DNA from: Chitinophaga tropicalis | Lineage (GTDB): Bacteria > Bacteroidota > Bacteroidia > Chitinophagales > Chitinophagaceae | DNA: 64,000 nt | Assembly (NCBI RefSeq): GCF_009758205.1 | Contig: NZ_WRXN01000004.1 | Coordinates: 310,001 to 374,000 of the forward strand | Reading direction: 5' to 3' | Part shown: positions 26,181 to 34,344 of the stretch, piece by piece | How positions within the stretch are numbered: the first letter of the stretch is position 1 | Layout of the letters: each line of letters starts with the position of its first letter | Notes under the pieces: generated by a model | Seen by the model: only the letters and a program-made list of their open reading frames with translations | What the model was told of the DNA's origin: nothing | The model's database searches: none | Made by a program: the position numbers and the translations under genes

Positions 26181-26408
26181 CTATTTTTCTTTCAGAGGAG
26201 TGAGCAGGCCTGTGAGCCCGTTCAGCTTGATCTCGTACAGCGTTGCCAGCAGCATGCCGAGCTTTCCCTGGGGAAAGCCTTTGCGCTGGAACCATTCGAG
26301 GTAAGATATGGGAAGATCGCAAAGAGGGACGTCTTTGTATTTGCCAAAAGGCATTTTCATGGTTACCAGTTGTTTGAATATTTCCCGGTCTGGTTGAGCG
26401 AATTCCAT
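26181..26408 (-). CDS. DUF3820 family protein
   Basis: A 75-residue protein whose core MPFGKYKDVPLCDLPISYLEWF matches the DUF3820 pattern (FGKYKG, then P..YL.W). The C-terminal half is helical and ends with basic residues. The family is annotated after a Pseudomonas virulence-associated protein, but no reaction is established. It converges on fabF with five bases between their ends and is probably transcribed alone. Confidence 0.82.
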   Translation of the reverse strand: MEFAQPDREIFKQLVTMKMPFGKYKDVPLCDLPISYLEWFQRKGFPQGKLGMLLATLYEIKLNGLTGLLTPLKEK

Positions 26409-26485
26409 TTTTCTGAGTTTGCGGGGTGCAACATAAGTAAAAAAATATTGTGAAAGGTTTTTTGTTGGGGATGGGGAGGGAATTG

Positions 26486-26528
26486 CTCAGAAAAAAGATC
26501 TTGCCTTCGGCAAGATCTTTTTTCTGAG
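26486..26528. terminator. Intergenic hairpin, family copy C
   Basis: A perfect 20-bp stem (26486-26505 with 26509-26528) with TTC loop and the GGGAATTG left flank. The tail to the right contains GGAGCGCAAGAG and GCACTGCGCGGCTTAAAAA, degenerate versions of the tail seen in other copies. It lies upstream of one minus-strand gene and downstream of another. Confidence 0.8.
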
Positions 26529-26748
26529 ATAGATGGAGCGCAAGAGCATTATTTTAAGAATAAGTGCACTGCGCGGCTTAAAAATTTTAAAATTTTCTGT
26601 CTTATACAAATCCAAAAAGCAAGCCCGTCCGTATATAAGTGCATTATTACAATATTTTTACATCTGTAGCATTGAATATCAATTTGTTATTTGGGACAAT
26701 ATTAAGCCGTCACATACATGACGCAGTTATTTCCTTATCCGTTCGGGA

Positions 26749-26772
26749 CAAAATGAACCGGTTCTCATTTTG
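26749..26772. promoter_or_regulatory. 24-bp palindromic site in a gene-free gap
   Basis: CAAAATGA (26749-26756) and TCATTTTG (26765-26772) are exact complements around ACCGGTTC; the centre GAACCGGTTC is itself a palindrome. The surrounding 26529-26831 is AT-rich and shows no convincing gene on either strand. The site may be an operator for a short transcript ending at the terminator at 26832. Confidence 0.45.
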
Positions 26773-26831
26773 CAATTTTTGTAAACTTTCTCTTTAATCA
26801 TCCCCCCAGAAGAGTGGTTTTTTCAGAAGAC

Positions 26832-26865
26832 ACGGCTACGGGTAAAACTGTAGCCGTTGTTTTTT
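26832..26865 (+). terminator. Intrinsic terminator, plus-strand orientation
   Basis: ACGGCTAC (26832-26839) pairs with GTAGCCGT (26850-26857), followed on the plus strand by TGTTTTTT. The T-run is only on the plus-strand side although the adjacent gene (ending at 26864) is on the minus strand. It may serve that gene weakly, or an unannotated plus-strand RNA. Confidence 0.6.
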
Positions 26866-28090
26866 ATAACCATCCCCTCTCCTTCCATGCAGTAATCACT
26901 TTGGGATCAGTTCCGCATTCCCGCAGGATATCCTCAAATTCTTCCACATCGGTTTCCCAATCTACAGCATAGGCAGCAAACTCTTTTCCTACGGGTATAC
27001 GTTGCAGAAGCTTCGTGGTGGTGAGGGTATGTGCTACTTTCCTTATCATAGCATTTGCCATATCCCATTTCCCTTCTCTGCGCACTACCTGCATGAACTG
27101 TGTAAGCGAACGTTCAAAACGTGCAGGGTTTATCTCTAAATAAGGCTGGTCCAGCTCTGTTGCCAGGAAGATCAGGTCAAATACATCTTCATCTTCGTAC
27201 TTGCGGTTAATCTCGTCTGTAAAAGCGAGTGAACGGGGAGATAGCAAGGGAATGTACCTGCTTGCGGAGCGGTAAGTCAGTTCCAGCAATGTAAGCGGTA
27301 CATCTACCTGTTTTGCTTCCAGCTCATCTACAATGGCAATGGCCATTTCATCTGCCAGGTCTGCGATCAGCTGCCGGATATCTATCGCTTTATCCATACG
27401 GACATAGGAAAGCTGGCTCTGCCCGTTCTCATGGACAGTTCTTATTTCGGCAAGCTCTCCACCGGTATCATATTTATAAAGTTTCTGGTAGTGATATTCT
27501 TCCAGGCCGGGATGCATGGCCAGGCCTTCTGCTTTTGTGATCTCTCCTTCTTTTCTGTGAAAAACCTCTACATCGTAGGAAAGGAAATAGGCTGCATTGA
27601 GAATATATTCTATTGCTTCTTCCCTTGACAGGTCTTCTCTGAGCGGAACAGACCCTCTCGAATCTATGGAGAGCGACTGATAACTGATCTTCTCTCCATC
27701 CCTGTACTGAATGCGTTTTATACAGGAGGGAATACCGGTGTTAATGCAGTATTCCACATATTCCACCAGGCTATCGCTGTAATCATAATATCCTGCCCAG
27801 TTGATATTATTGTAGGTATGCCGGAAAGAAGTATAACAAGGCAACCCATCTGTGGTAAATCCATAATAGTGATAGTCTCCGATCTCTCTTACTGTGGCCT
27901 GAGGGAATATTTTATCTCCTTGCTGCAGAAAGTATGGTGTTCCGTAATCTTCAAGACTGTAACCGTAACCGGGTATGTATTTTTCACTGACAATATTCTC
28001 TTTATGGTTTTCCAGGAGGGATAGTTCATCAAAAGCACGTTTCCATCTGTTTAAAAGATCTAGCTTCAGGTTTTCCAGGTACATCTTCAT
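26864..28090 (-). CDS. Unrecognised conserved-looking cytoplasmic protein
   Basis: I do not recognise this protein. From the chosen start (MKMYLENLKLD at 28090) it has about 408 residues, with no signal peptide or membrane segment. An in-frame ATG at 28141 would add a Phe/Leu/Lys-rich stretch that looks non-coding. The N-terminal half is rich in Tyr and Gly (YIPGYGYSLEDYGTPYF; YHYYGFTTDGLPCYTSFRHTY), while the C-terminal half is helical with many acidic residues. Codon use looks like that of its neighbours. It sits alone between the hairpin/terminator region and the SusC/SusD operon. Confidence 0.72.
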   Translation of the reverse strand: MKMYLENLKLDLLNRWKRAFDELSLLENHKENIVSEKYIPGYGYSLEDYGTPYFLQQGDKIFPQATVREIGDYHYYGFTTDGLPCYTSFRHTYNNINWAGYYDYSDSLVEYVEYCINTGIPSCIKRIQYRDGEKISYQSLSIDSRGSVPLREDLSREEAIEYILNAAYFLSYDVEVFHRKEGEITKAEGLAMHPGLEEYHYQKLYKYDTGGELAEIRTVHENGQSQLSYVRMDKAIDIRQLIADLADEMAIAIVDELEAKQVDVPLTLLELTYRSASRYIPLLSPRSLAFTDEINRKYEDEDVFDLIFLATELDQPYLEINPARFERSLTQFMQVVRREGKWDMANAMIRKVAHTLTTTKLLQRIPVGKEFAAYAVDWETDVEEFEDILRECGTDPKVITAWKERGWL

Positions 28091-28159
28091 GATTTTGAAT
28101 AAAAATAATATTTTATATTTTAAAACAAAATGCCAGATCAAATTCCTGCTTATAGATGC

Positions 28160-28185
28160 AAAAAGGCCGCTGACAGTCAGCGGCC
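28160..28185 (-). terminator. Intrinsic terminator of the SusC-SusD-DUF3823 operon
   Basis: Arms GGCCGCTGAC and GTCAGCGGCC (28165-28185) form a strong hairpin. On the minus strand it is followed by TTTTT (28160-28164), just past the stop codon at 28213. Confidence 0.88.
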
Positions 28186-28212
28186 ATTCATATAAAGATA
28201 TTACCCATATAT

Positions 28213-28884
28213 CTATTCTATCTTCACAGGCAGCGAATAAATGCTCTCTGCGACGCCGGCGGTCTTTACTCCTACCCTTGCGAAGAAATAGTTCTGTGTA
28301 ACGAGCCCTGCCGGTATATTCATCTTTATTGTAACCGGTTGCGACTGATCTGGGATATCAGCAGCATTAACTGTGACGGAGCCCTGGTTATTAACCTGGT
28401 CAACGATATTGGTCTTACCGGCGTACAAAGAGATTGACTCCAGCGACTGTGCAGCGCTGATCTTTTCAATGCTTACAGTAGCGGTGATCTCTGTTCCGTT
28501 CTTTGTTACAGGAGCAGAACGGATGATGAAATAGGGCTGTACTGTTACGTCTACGGTTGTACTTCCTCTTACGGTAACGTCTATCGAGTCGGTATTATTT
28601 ACCCAGGGCCCGTTTCCGGGAAGCAGTACCAGTTTATAGTTGCCGTCGAAGAGCATTGCCGAGAAGCTACCATCCTGCGATACGGATACGGGGATCTTTG
28701 TGAACAGCTGAAAGCCGTGCTGCCAGAGCTCCAGCTGCACGCCCCTGGAACGGAGGCCTATAGGTTCTTTATTGTACACTACTTTACCGGTAAGAGTAGA
28801 AGCAGGTTTTTCGTAGTTGTCTTTTTTACATCCTGCCAGAAGGAAAAACAAGATGGCGAAGGATGATAATATTGTTCGTGTCAT
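28213..28884 (-). CDS. DUF3823 surface lipoprotein
   Basis: A 223-residue lipoprotein (signal peptide ending FLLAGC, Cys19). The first domain (about 30-110) is a carboxypeptidase-regulatory-like beta sandwich: LTGKVVYNKEPIG, then SVSQDGSFSAMLFDGNYKLVLLPGNGPW. A second beta domain follows. This matches DUF3823, a family usually found directly after SusC/SusD and thought to be a surface glycan-binding or accessory protein. It is the last gene of the operon, 11 bp after susD. Confidence 0.87.
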   Translation of the reverse strand: MTRTILSSFAILFFLLAGCKKDNYEKPASTLTGKVVYNKEPIGLRSRGVQLELWQHGFQLFTKIPVSVSQDGSFSAMLFDGNYKLVLLPGNGPWVNNTDSIDVTVRGSTTVDVTVQPYFIIRSAPVTKNGTEITATVSIEKISAAQSLESISLYAGKTNIVDQVNNQGSVTVNAADIPDQSQPVTIKMNIPAGLVTQNYFFARVGVKTAGVAESIYSLPVKIE

Positions 28885-28895
28885 ACTATCTGTAT

Positions 28896-30767
28896 TTAAT
28901 GGAAAGGATTCTTGATGATCTTTGGATTATTGTTGAGCACTTTCTGGTTTATTGCTGAATAATAGTTACCCAGCTGGAAGAACCTTGGTGCACGGATACG
29001 TGGCGCTGTCATTTTAACGAATACATATTTACCATCGCGGGCAGCATCGCCGGGACGTACCACCCTGTAAGGATAAAGAGCGTAGATCATGGCATCAGGG
29101 CCGGAGGGATTACCGTTCCAGACCTTGTCTGCCAGTCGCCAGCGTTTGAGGTCCCACAGGCGGTGATCTTCAAAGGCAAGCTCTACGCGGCGTTCATTAC
29201 GTATCCTGTCTATCGTTAGTGTGGAAAGGCTGCTGGCGCCGAAGCCAGCTCTTTCACGGAGGGTATTGATGTAAGTCAGCGCATCTCCCGTTAATCCCAG
29301 TTCAAATGCAGCTTCTGCAGCATTGAGGTAGACCTCTCCCAGGCGGAACCATATCCACCACATATCGCTTTGTATACCGCGGGTACTTGTTTTATCGTTC
29401 GGGTCGATGTATTTGCGCAGGTAAAAGCCGGTATTGGAAACCTCCTGTATTGAGCGGTGCGGGCCTGAGGTACCTGTGAGCAGTTTACCATCTGTGTAAG
29501 TGGTGCCAAGGTCGCTGCCTTCTACTACGTCATACCTTGTACCGTTCCAGACCATTACACCGGCCTGGATGGATACGGACAATCCTTTAAAAGATGCGCC
29601 GGGGTAGATGATGGTGCCATACAGGCGGGCATCTTTGTTGGCGAAGATATCTGCCGGGGTGTTGTAGTAGATAAAATCTGTGTTATCGGCAGTGCGTGTT
29701 TTCAATGCGCCATTGGAGCCATCCAGGTATTCGAAGCTTTCCACCAGGTTGAGGGAAGGAACTACGGAAGATGATCCGAGGTTATCTTCTCTTATACCGC
29801 GCGCGATATTATCGTAAGAGAACACATGTTTCCTTGTGGGCAGCAGGAAATCTTTTACGAGGATGACTTCTTTGTTGGATGCTTTTTTAGATACTGCTTC
29901 ATAGAAATTCTCGCCGGGGTTGGGATTGCTCCTGTAAAGCGTATATGCACCGCTGCTGATGACCTCCCGGGCGGCATCCAGTGCTTTCTGGTAATAGCCG
30001 TTGGCAAGGCTGGCGGGGATACCTACTTCTCCGCCGGGTGTAGAAATGGGAGCTGCCATCAGGCTGTTGTATTTTGCCAGTGAACCGGCGTACAGCATAG
30101 CTCTGCTTTTCAGTGCAAGGGCGGTGTATTTGTTTGCCCTGGTGGCGCTGCCATCATTTCCCAGCTGGTCTTTAACAGCGTCTAATTCTGTGCCTATAAA
30201 GTCATAGACCTCGGCTTCTTTGGCTCTTGGCAGCTGCAGGTTGGTTACATTACCGGAATAGTCATAGACCAGCCGTGTGGTAACAAGCGGCACTCCGCCC
30301 ATTCTTTTTACCAGGTTGAAGTAATTGAATGCCCGGAGGAAGCGGAGCTCTGCCGTGTATTGTGTTTTCTGGGCAGTGCTGAGATTGAGACCGTATTTCT
30401 CTATATTTTCCAGCGCAAGATTGATATCCCGTATGTAGGTATAGTTCCACAGATACCAGCTGTCATAACCATAGGAGGTGATGTTATTGCGCCAATCTTC
30501 GTTAGACTGTCCGCTCCACATACCTTCGTCATAATTAGCCATATTACGCCACTGGAAAAGCCTGCCGTCTCCGTCATCATTCACGTCTGTAAGACCGTTC
30601 TCTGCCGGGATTCTGTCATAGAAGTTAGCGAGCAGCGCTACTATCTGTTTAGGGTCGTTCCAGACCTGCTCATCAGAGATGATAGTGCGTGGTTCTCTGT
30701 CCAGCCAGTCTTTCTGACAGGCTGCCATAAGGAGAATAATGCAAGAAAGGATATATAACCGTTTCAT
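28896..30767 (-). CDS. SusD/RagB-type outer-membrane lipoprotein
   Basis: A 623-residue lipoprotein (signal peptide ending LLMAAC, Cys17). Family features are the N-terminal DWLDREPRTIISDEQVW, the FLRAFNYFNLVKRMGGVPL stretch near 150, LGEVYLNAAEAAFELG near 500 and the C-terminal ERRVELAFEDHRLWDLKRWR. It is longer than average. It pairs with the SusC gene 11 bp upstream and DUF3823 downstream. No carbohydrate enzyme is in the operon, so the ligand is unknown. Confidence 0.92.
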   Translation of the reverse strand: MKRLYILSCIILLMAACQKDWLDREPRTIISDEQVWNDPKQIVALLANFYDRIPAENGLTDVNDDGDGRLFQWRNMANYDEGMWSGQSNEDWRNNITSYGYDSWYLWNYTYIRDINLALENIEKYGLNLSTAQKTQYTAELRFLRAFNYFNLVKRMGGVPLVTTRLVYDYSGNVTNLQLPRAKEAEVYDFIGTELDAVKDQLGNDGSATRANKYTALALKSRAMLYAGSLAKYNSLMAAPISTPGGEVGIPASLANGYYQKALDAAREVISSGAYTLYRSNPNPGENFYEAVSKKASNKEVILVKDFLLPTRKHVFSYDNIARGIREDNLGSSSVVPSLNLVESFEYLDGSNGALKTRTADNTDFIYYNTPADIFANKDARLYGTIIYPGASFKGLSVSIQAGVMVWNGTRYDVVEGSDLGTTYTDGKLLTGTSGPHRSIQEVSNTGFYLRKYIDPNDKTSTRGIQSDMWWIWFRLGEVYLNAAEAAFELGLTGDALTYINTLRERAGFGASSLSTLTIDRIRNERRVELAFEDHRLWDLKRWRLADKVWNGNPSGPDAMIYALYPYRVVRPGDAARDGKYVFVKMTAPRIRAPRFFQLGNYYSAINQKVLNNNPKIIKNPFH

Positions 30768-30778
30768 GATAATAAGTA

Positions 30779-33700
30779 TTAGAATGATGCGTTAAAGCCA
30801 AAATTGCAGAGGCGTTGCTGTGGGTATACCAGGCCGTTTGAGGAGCTGATCTCGGGGTCTATCTGCATGGCGCCTACGTTGTCTACAGAGAACAGGTTAG
30901 TACCGTTCACATATACACGCAATGCGCTGATGCCGGCCCTGTTTACCAGTTTACCGGGGAAGCTGTATCCCAGTTCAAGGTTTTTCAGGCGCAGGTAGCG
31001 GACGTTGGTCACCCAGAAATCGTTCACTGCATAGTTGACGTGTGTGGTATTGTCTTTCCTGATGGCCGGGTAGGTACCGCTGATCCAGCGGCTGGAGGGA
31101 TTGTAAGGGTCTTCTCTATGCCAGCGGTCTGCCAGCATGTATGCCGGAGAAGAGCCGTTGTTCTGGAAGGGATAGCGGAGTTCCCAGTTACGCAGGAAGG
31201 TCTGCATGGTAGCTCCTGCAAAATCGAAGCGCAGGGTGATACCCTTATAGGCTATGCTACCGTTGATGCCGAAGCTGACATAGGGCTGTGCGCCCTGAGC
31301 ATAGCCGATGGGGCGTTCATCGAGGTTATTGATGATCTTATCTCCGTTCATGTCCTGGTAGCGGAAGTCGCCCGGCAGCTGTGTACGGTTTCCCTGCCCG
31401 TCGTTATCTATTTCGTAGTTCCTGATCTGTTCTTCCGACTCGAAGCGGCCGGCTACATGGTATCCCCATGTTACATTGGACCAGCGGTCTTCTATTGAAA
31501 GACGGTATTTATCCCAGGCGTTGCCAAACCGGGGTTTATAGGTATTGATGCTGCGCAGCCTGGCGTAAGTGGCGTTTACGGCGATGGAATAGTTCACTTT
31601 TCCCGCCTGACCGGTATATGATATCATGCCTTCTATGCCGCGGGTAGCATCTACATTGAGGTTGGCGTTAGGCAGTGTGTCGCCCACTTCGCTGGGGATG
31701 AGCACGTCGTAACGGGCGGCAGGCAGGCCTGTCCGCCGCCGTTCGAAGACGTCCAGCTGGCCCGAGAGCCTGTTATCCAGGATGGTAAAATCGATCCCGG
31801 CGTTCATGGTACGGTTCTTCACCCAGGAAAGTTCTGTAACGGGCAGAGCCCGGGGGCGGATGCCTATTACATAGCTGCCGTTCAGTACTGCGCTGCCCCT
31901 GTTAAAATCGTAACCTGGGAGGTAACTAAAAGGCCTTGGAGCATCGCCGTTGGCAAAGCCTATCTCGCTACCGGTTTCACCGTAGGAAACCCTTAGTTTC
32001 AGGTCATTCAGCTGGTTGCCGAACCTGTTCTTCAGGAAGGGCTCTTCGGATATTCTCCATCCCAGAGATACACCCGGGAAAAATCCCCAGCGTTTGCCGC
32101 GGACGTAGAGGTAGGAACCGTCATAACGCCCCAGTACTTCCAGCAGGTATCTGGACCGGTAATCGTAGTTGATACGGCCGATATAACCGGCTCTTGCTTC
32201 CAGGCTCCATTCGTCAGAAAGGTAATCCTGCTCTACCAGGTATTGCGTGGGTACGTAGTTGTTAGTGGGGATGGTGTGGACCACGTAGTAGGAGTTATCG
32301 TAGTCGGACAGTTCATATGCCGTTACCGCAGAGATATTATGGTTGCCGAACTTGCGGTTATAGCTGAGCTGGAACTGGCCATAGCGGGAAATGACGTTAC
32401 GTTTATGCCGTTCCCTCCAGGGGTTCTGGTTGCCAAAGCCCGGCTCTGTTTTATAGGTATCTGTGACCGGATCGTATTTATAGGCATTCCAGGTGTATTC
32501 AAAGCCGTCAAAATCCTCGTTGAGGTAATTGTATGAATAGATGCCTTTCACGCTTAATCCGAAGTTAAAATCATATTGTGCGTTCAGGTTAACGTTCATT
32601 CCTCTCCACCATTCATCCACATACCCGGTGATATCGTCTCTGTAGGTAGCAGGATTGACGTTCACGTTATGGGTCTGGTTGATGTATTCAGGATTATCGT
32701 TTGCATAGGGGCTTTCTGTGGGCCACATGCTAAAGATACTGAGGAAGGGGTTGAAGTAATCGTCCAGTCCGGGTACTCCTACGTTATGTCTTTTCTCCAG
32801 TCTTGCGCTGATCTGTGTACCTACCTTCAATCCTTTGGCCAGGCTGGTTTCCATATTGGCCTGGAGGTTGGTGCGTTCGAAGCTGTAGTCTTTTATGACC
32901 GCTTCCTGTTTCAGGCGGCTGACGGACATATAGTAGCTGGCGCGCTGGGAGCCTCCGGAGGCGTTGGCGCTGATATAGTACTGTGGTACATTGGGGCGGA
33001 GCACTTCTTTGTAATAGTCGTAGCTCTTATATCCTTTCTCTGTACCTGCTTCCCATTTGGCCAGCTCTGCCGGAGTATAGAGCAATGAGGGATCGCGGCC
33101 CAGGTTCTGTTCTGATTCCACCAGTGCGCGGACGTATTGTCCGGCGTTGGCGGGACGTGGGTAACGGGTGAAATTCTGGAAGCCGTAATAACCAGAGAGG
33201 TTGATGCCGGGCTTTTCGTTCTTCTTTCCTTTTTTGGTGGTGACCAGTACTACGCCGTTGGATGCTCTCAGACCGTAAATAGAGACAGAGGCATCTTTGA
33301 GAATGGTGATGTTCTCGATATCGTCCAGTCCGAGGTTATTGAAGATATCCTGACCGGAACCTGTAGTGAAACCGAATGCTGTGGGATTTGTACTACCGGT
33401 GTAGGGTACACCGTCTATTACAAACAGCGGGTTACCGAGGTTGCGGATCTGGATGCTGGTACCGTTGCCGGGGCGGGAGTCTGCCGCTCTTGCTGTAATA
33501 CCGGGCATTTTGCCTACTAATGCAGCGGAAGTGGTAGTGGAGGGCGTGCGCACCAGATCGTCCGATTTAAGGGTGCTTACAGCTCCTGTTACGGAGGCTT
33601 TACGTTGCGTACCATAACCTACTACAACGATGTCTGTGAGGTTGCTGGCCTGGGAGGTAATGGTGACCTGCAGGCGGGGTTCTGTTCCAAGCACAACATC

Positions 33701-33946
33701 TCTTGGTTGGAAGCCTACGCTGGTGACCACTACAATTGTGCCGGGCGTGGCTTGAAGAGTGAAGGAGCCGTCGTTCTTTGTGACCACTCCCTTGCTTCCG
33801 TTCCTGACGGCGATAGTGGCGCCGGGGATGGGGAGGCCGGTGGAATCTGTTACTGTGCCCTGATAGGTCCTGAGTTCTGGCTGCTGCGCAGAGGTATGCA
33901 TACAGGCAAGCAGCAGTAACGCCCAAAAGGCGTACAACTTTTTCAT
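30779..33946 (-). CDS. SusC/RagA-type TonB-dependent outer-membrane transporter
   Basis: A 1055-residue transporter, first gene of a SusC-SusD-DUF3823 operon. A signal peptide (1-20) is followed by a carboxypeptidase-like domain (YQGTVTDSTGLPIPGATIAV), DIVVVGYGTQRKASVTGAV and a plug with KDASVSIYGLRASNGVV, where the usual A-[AS]-IYG-RAANG motif is slightly altered. The barrel ends FGFNASF. No sigma/anti-sigma pair adjoins it, so its control is not visible. The 398-bp gap upstream holds hairpin D and repeats rather than an obvious promoter. Confidence 0.93.
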   Translation of the reverse strand: MKKLYAFWALLLLACMHTSAQQPELRTYQGTVTDSTGLPIPGATIAVRNGSKGVVTKNDGSFTLQATPGTIVVVTSVGFQPRDVVLGTEPRLQVTITSQASNLTDIVVVGYGTQRKASVTGAVSTLKSDDLVRTPSTTTSAALVGKMPGITARAADSRPGNGTSIQIRNLGNPLFVIDGVPYTGSTNPTAFGFTTGSGQDIFNNLGLDDIENITILKDASVSIYGLRASNGVVLVTTKKGKKNEKPGINLSGYYGFQNFTRYPRPANAGQYVRALVESEQNLGRDPSLLYTPAELAKWEAGTEKGYKSYDYYKEVLRPNVPQYYISANASGGSQRASYYMSVSRLKQEAVIKDYSFERTNLQANMETSLAKGLKVGTQISARLEKRHNVGVPGLDDYFNPFLSIFSMWPTESPYANDNPEYINQTHNVNVNPATYRDDITGYVDEWWRGMNVNLNAQYDFNFGLSVKGIYSYNYLNEDFDGFEYTWNAYKYDPVTDTYKTEPGFGNQNPWRERHKRNVISRYGQFQLSYNRKFGNHNISAVTAYELSDYDNSYYVVHTIPTNNYVPTQYLVEQDYLSDEWSLEARAGYIGRINYDYRSRYLLEVLGRYDGSYLYVRGKRWGFFPGVSLGWRISEEPFLKNRFGNQLNDLKLRVSYGETGSEIGFANGDAPRPFSYLPGYDFNRGSAVLNGSYVIGIRPRALPVTELSWVKNRTMNAGIDFTILDNRLSGQLDVFERRRTGLPAARYDVLIPSEVGDTLPNANLNVDATRGIEGMISYTGQAGKVNYSIAVNATYARLRSINTYKPRFGNAWDKYRLSIEDRWSNVTWGYHVAGRFESEEQIRNYEIDNDGQGNRTQLPGDFRYQDMNGDKIINNLDERPIGYAQGAQPYVSFGINGSIAYKGITLRFDFAGATMQTFLRNWELRYPFQNNGSSPAYMLADRWHREDPYNPSSRWISGTYPAIRKDNTTHVNYAVNDFWVTNVRYLRLKNLELGYSFPGKLVNRAGISALRVYVNGTNLFSVDNVGAMQIDPEISSSNGLVYPQQRLCNFGFNASF

Positions 33947-34111
33947 AACGTTTGGGTTTAAAGTCTGGAAATCGGGTTTTCTTTTTTGCTACAGTTTTTC
34001 TTTCCGGCAGGTTTTACCGGTTCATGGCTAACGTTTTAAATCCGTATTGAATATAGATAATTTAATTGTCATTGTTACATTTATTTATAGGAATGGGGAG
34101 GGGGAAAATTG

Positions 34112-34154
34112 CTCAAAAAAGCGGTTTTGCCTTCGGCAAAACTGCTTTTTTGAG
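34112..34154. terminator. Intergenic hairpin, family copy D
   Basis: A 20-bp stem (34112-34131 with 34135-34154, one G-T wobble) with TTC loop, outer CTCAAAAAA/TTTTTTGAG. It lies behind the ordinary terminator of the SusD gene at 34345, so it is not needed to end that transcript. 33947-34080 upstream of SusC shows no gene and no clear promoter match. Confidence 0.78.
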
Positions 34155-34235
34155 AGGGGGGATTCTTTTGCGCTGTGAGTGGTTTTAATGCGGTTTGTTG
34201 AGAGGGAGGATTTTTGCGCTGTGAGTGGTTTTAAT
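34152..34235. repeat. 46-bp direct repeat, tail of copy D
   Basis: A 24-base string beginning TTTTGCGCTGTGAGTGG is repeated exactly at 34166-34189 and 34212-34235. GAGAGGG and GGATT precede each copy. A further related stretch, GCGCTGCGTACGGCTTTAAA, follows. Confidence 0.75.
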
Positions 34236-34275
34236 ATGCGCTGCGTACGGCTTTAAAACGTTTTATAGAAGATAT

Positions 34276-34307
34276 AAAAAAGCGCTCCTACCAAAAGGTA
34301 GAAGCGC
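34276..34307 (-). terminator. Intrinsic terminator of the SusC-SusD operon at 34345-39239
   Basis: GCGCTCCTACC (34282-34292) and GGTAGAAGCGC (34297-34307) form an 11-bp stem with one mismatch and an AAAA loop. A T-run follows on the minus strand (34276-34281). Confidence 0.85.
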
Positions 34308-34344
34308 CTGACTAGTAATTATTGCAGCTATGCGAAGAACTGCC

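Noticed and set aside
26533..26721. Plus-strand open frame of 62 codons in the 26.5-kb gap
   Set aside because: It begins inside the hairpin-family tail and has no domain or typical codon use; a short RNA is a better guess for this gap.
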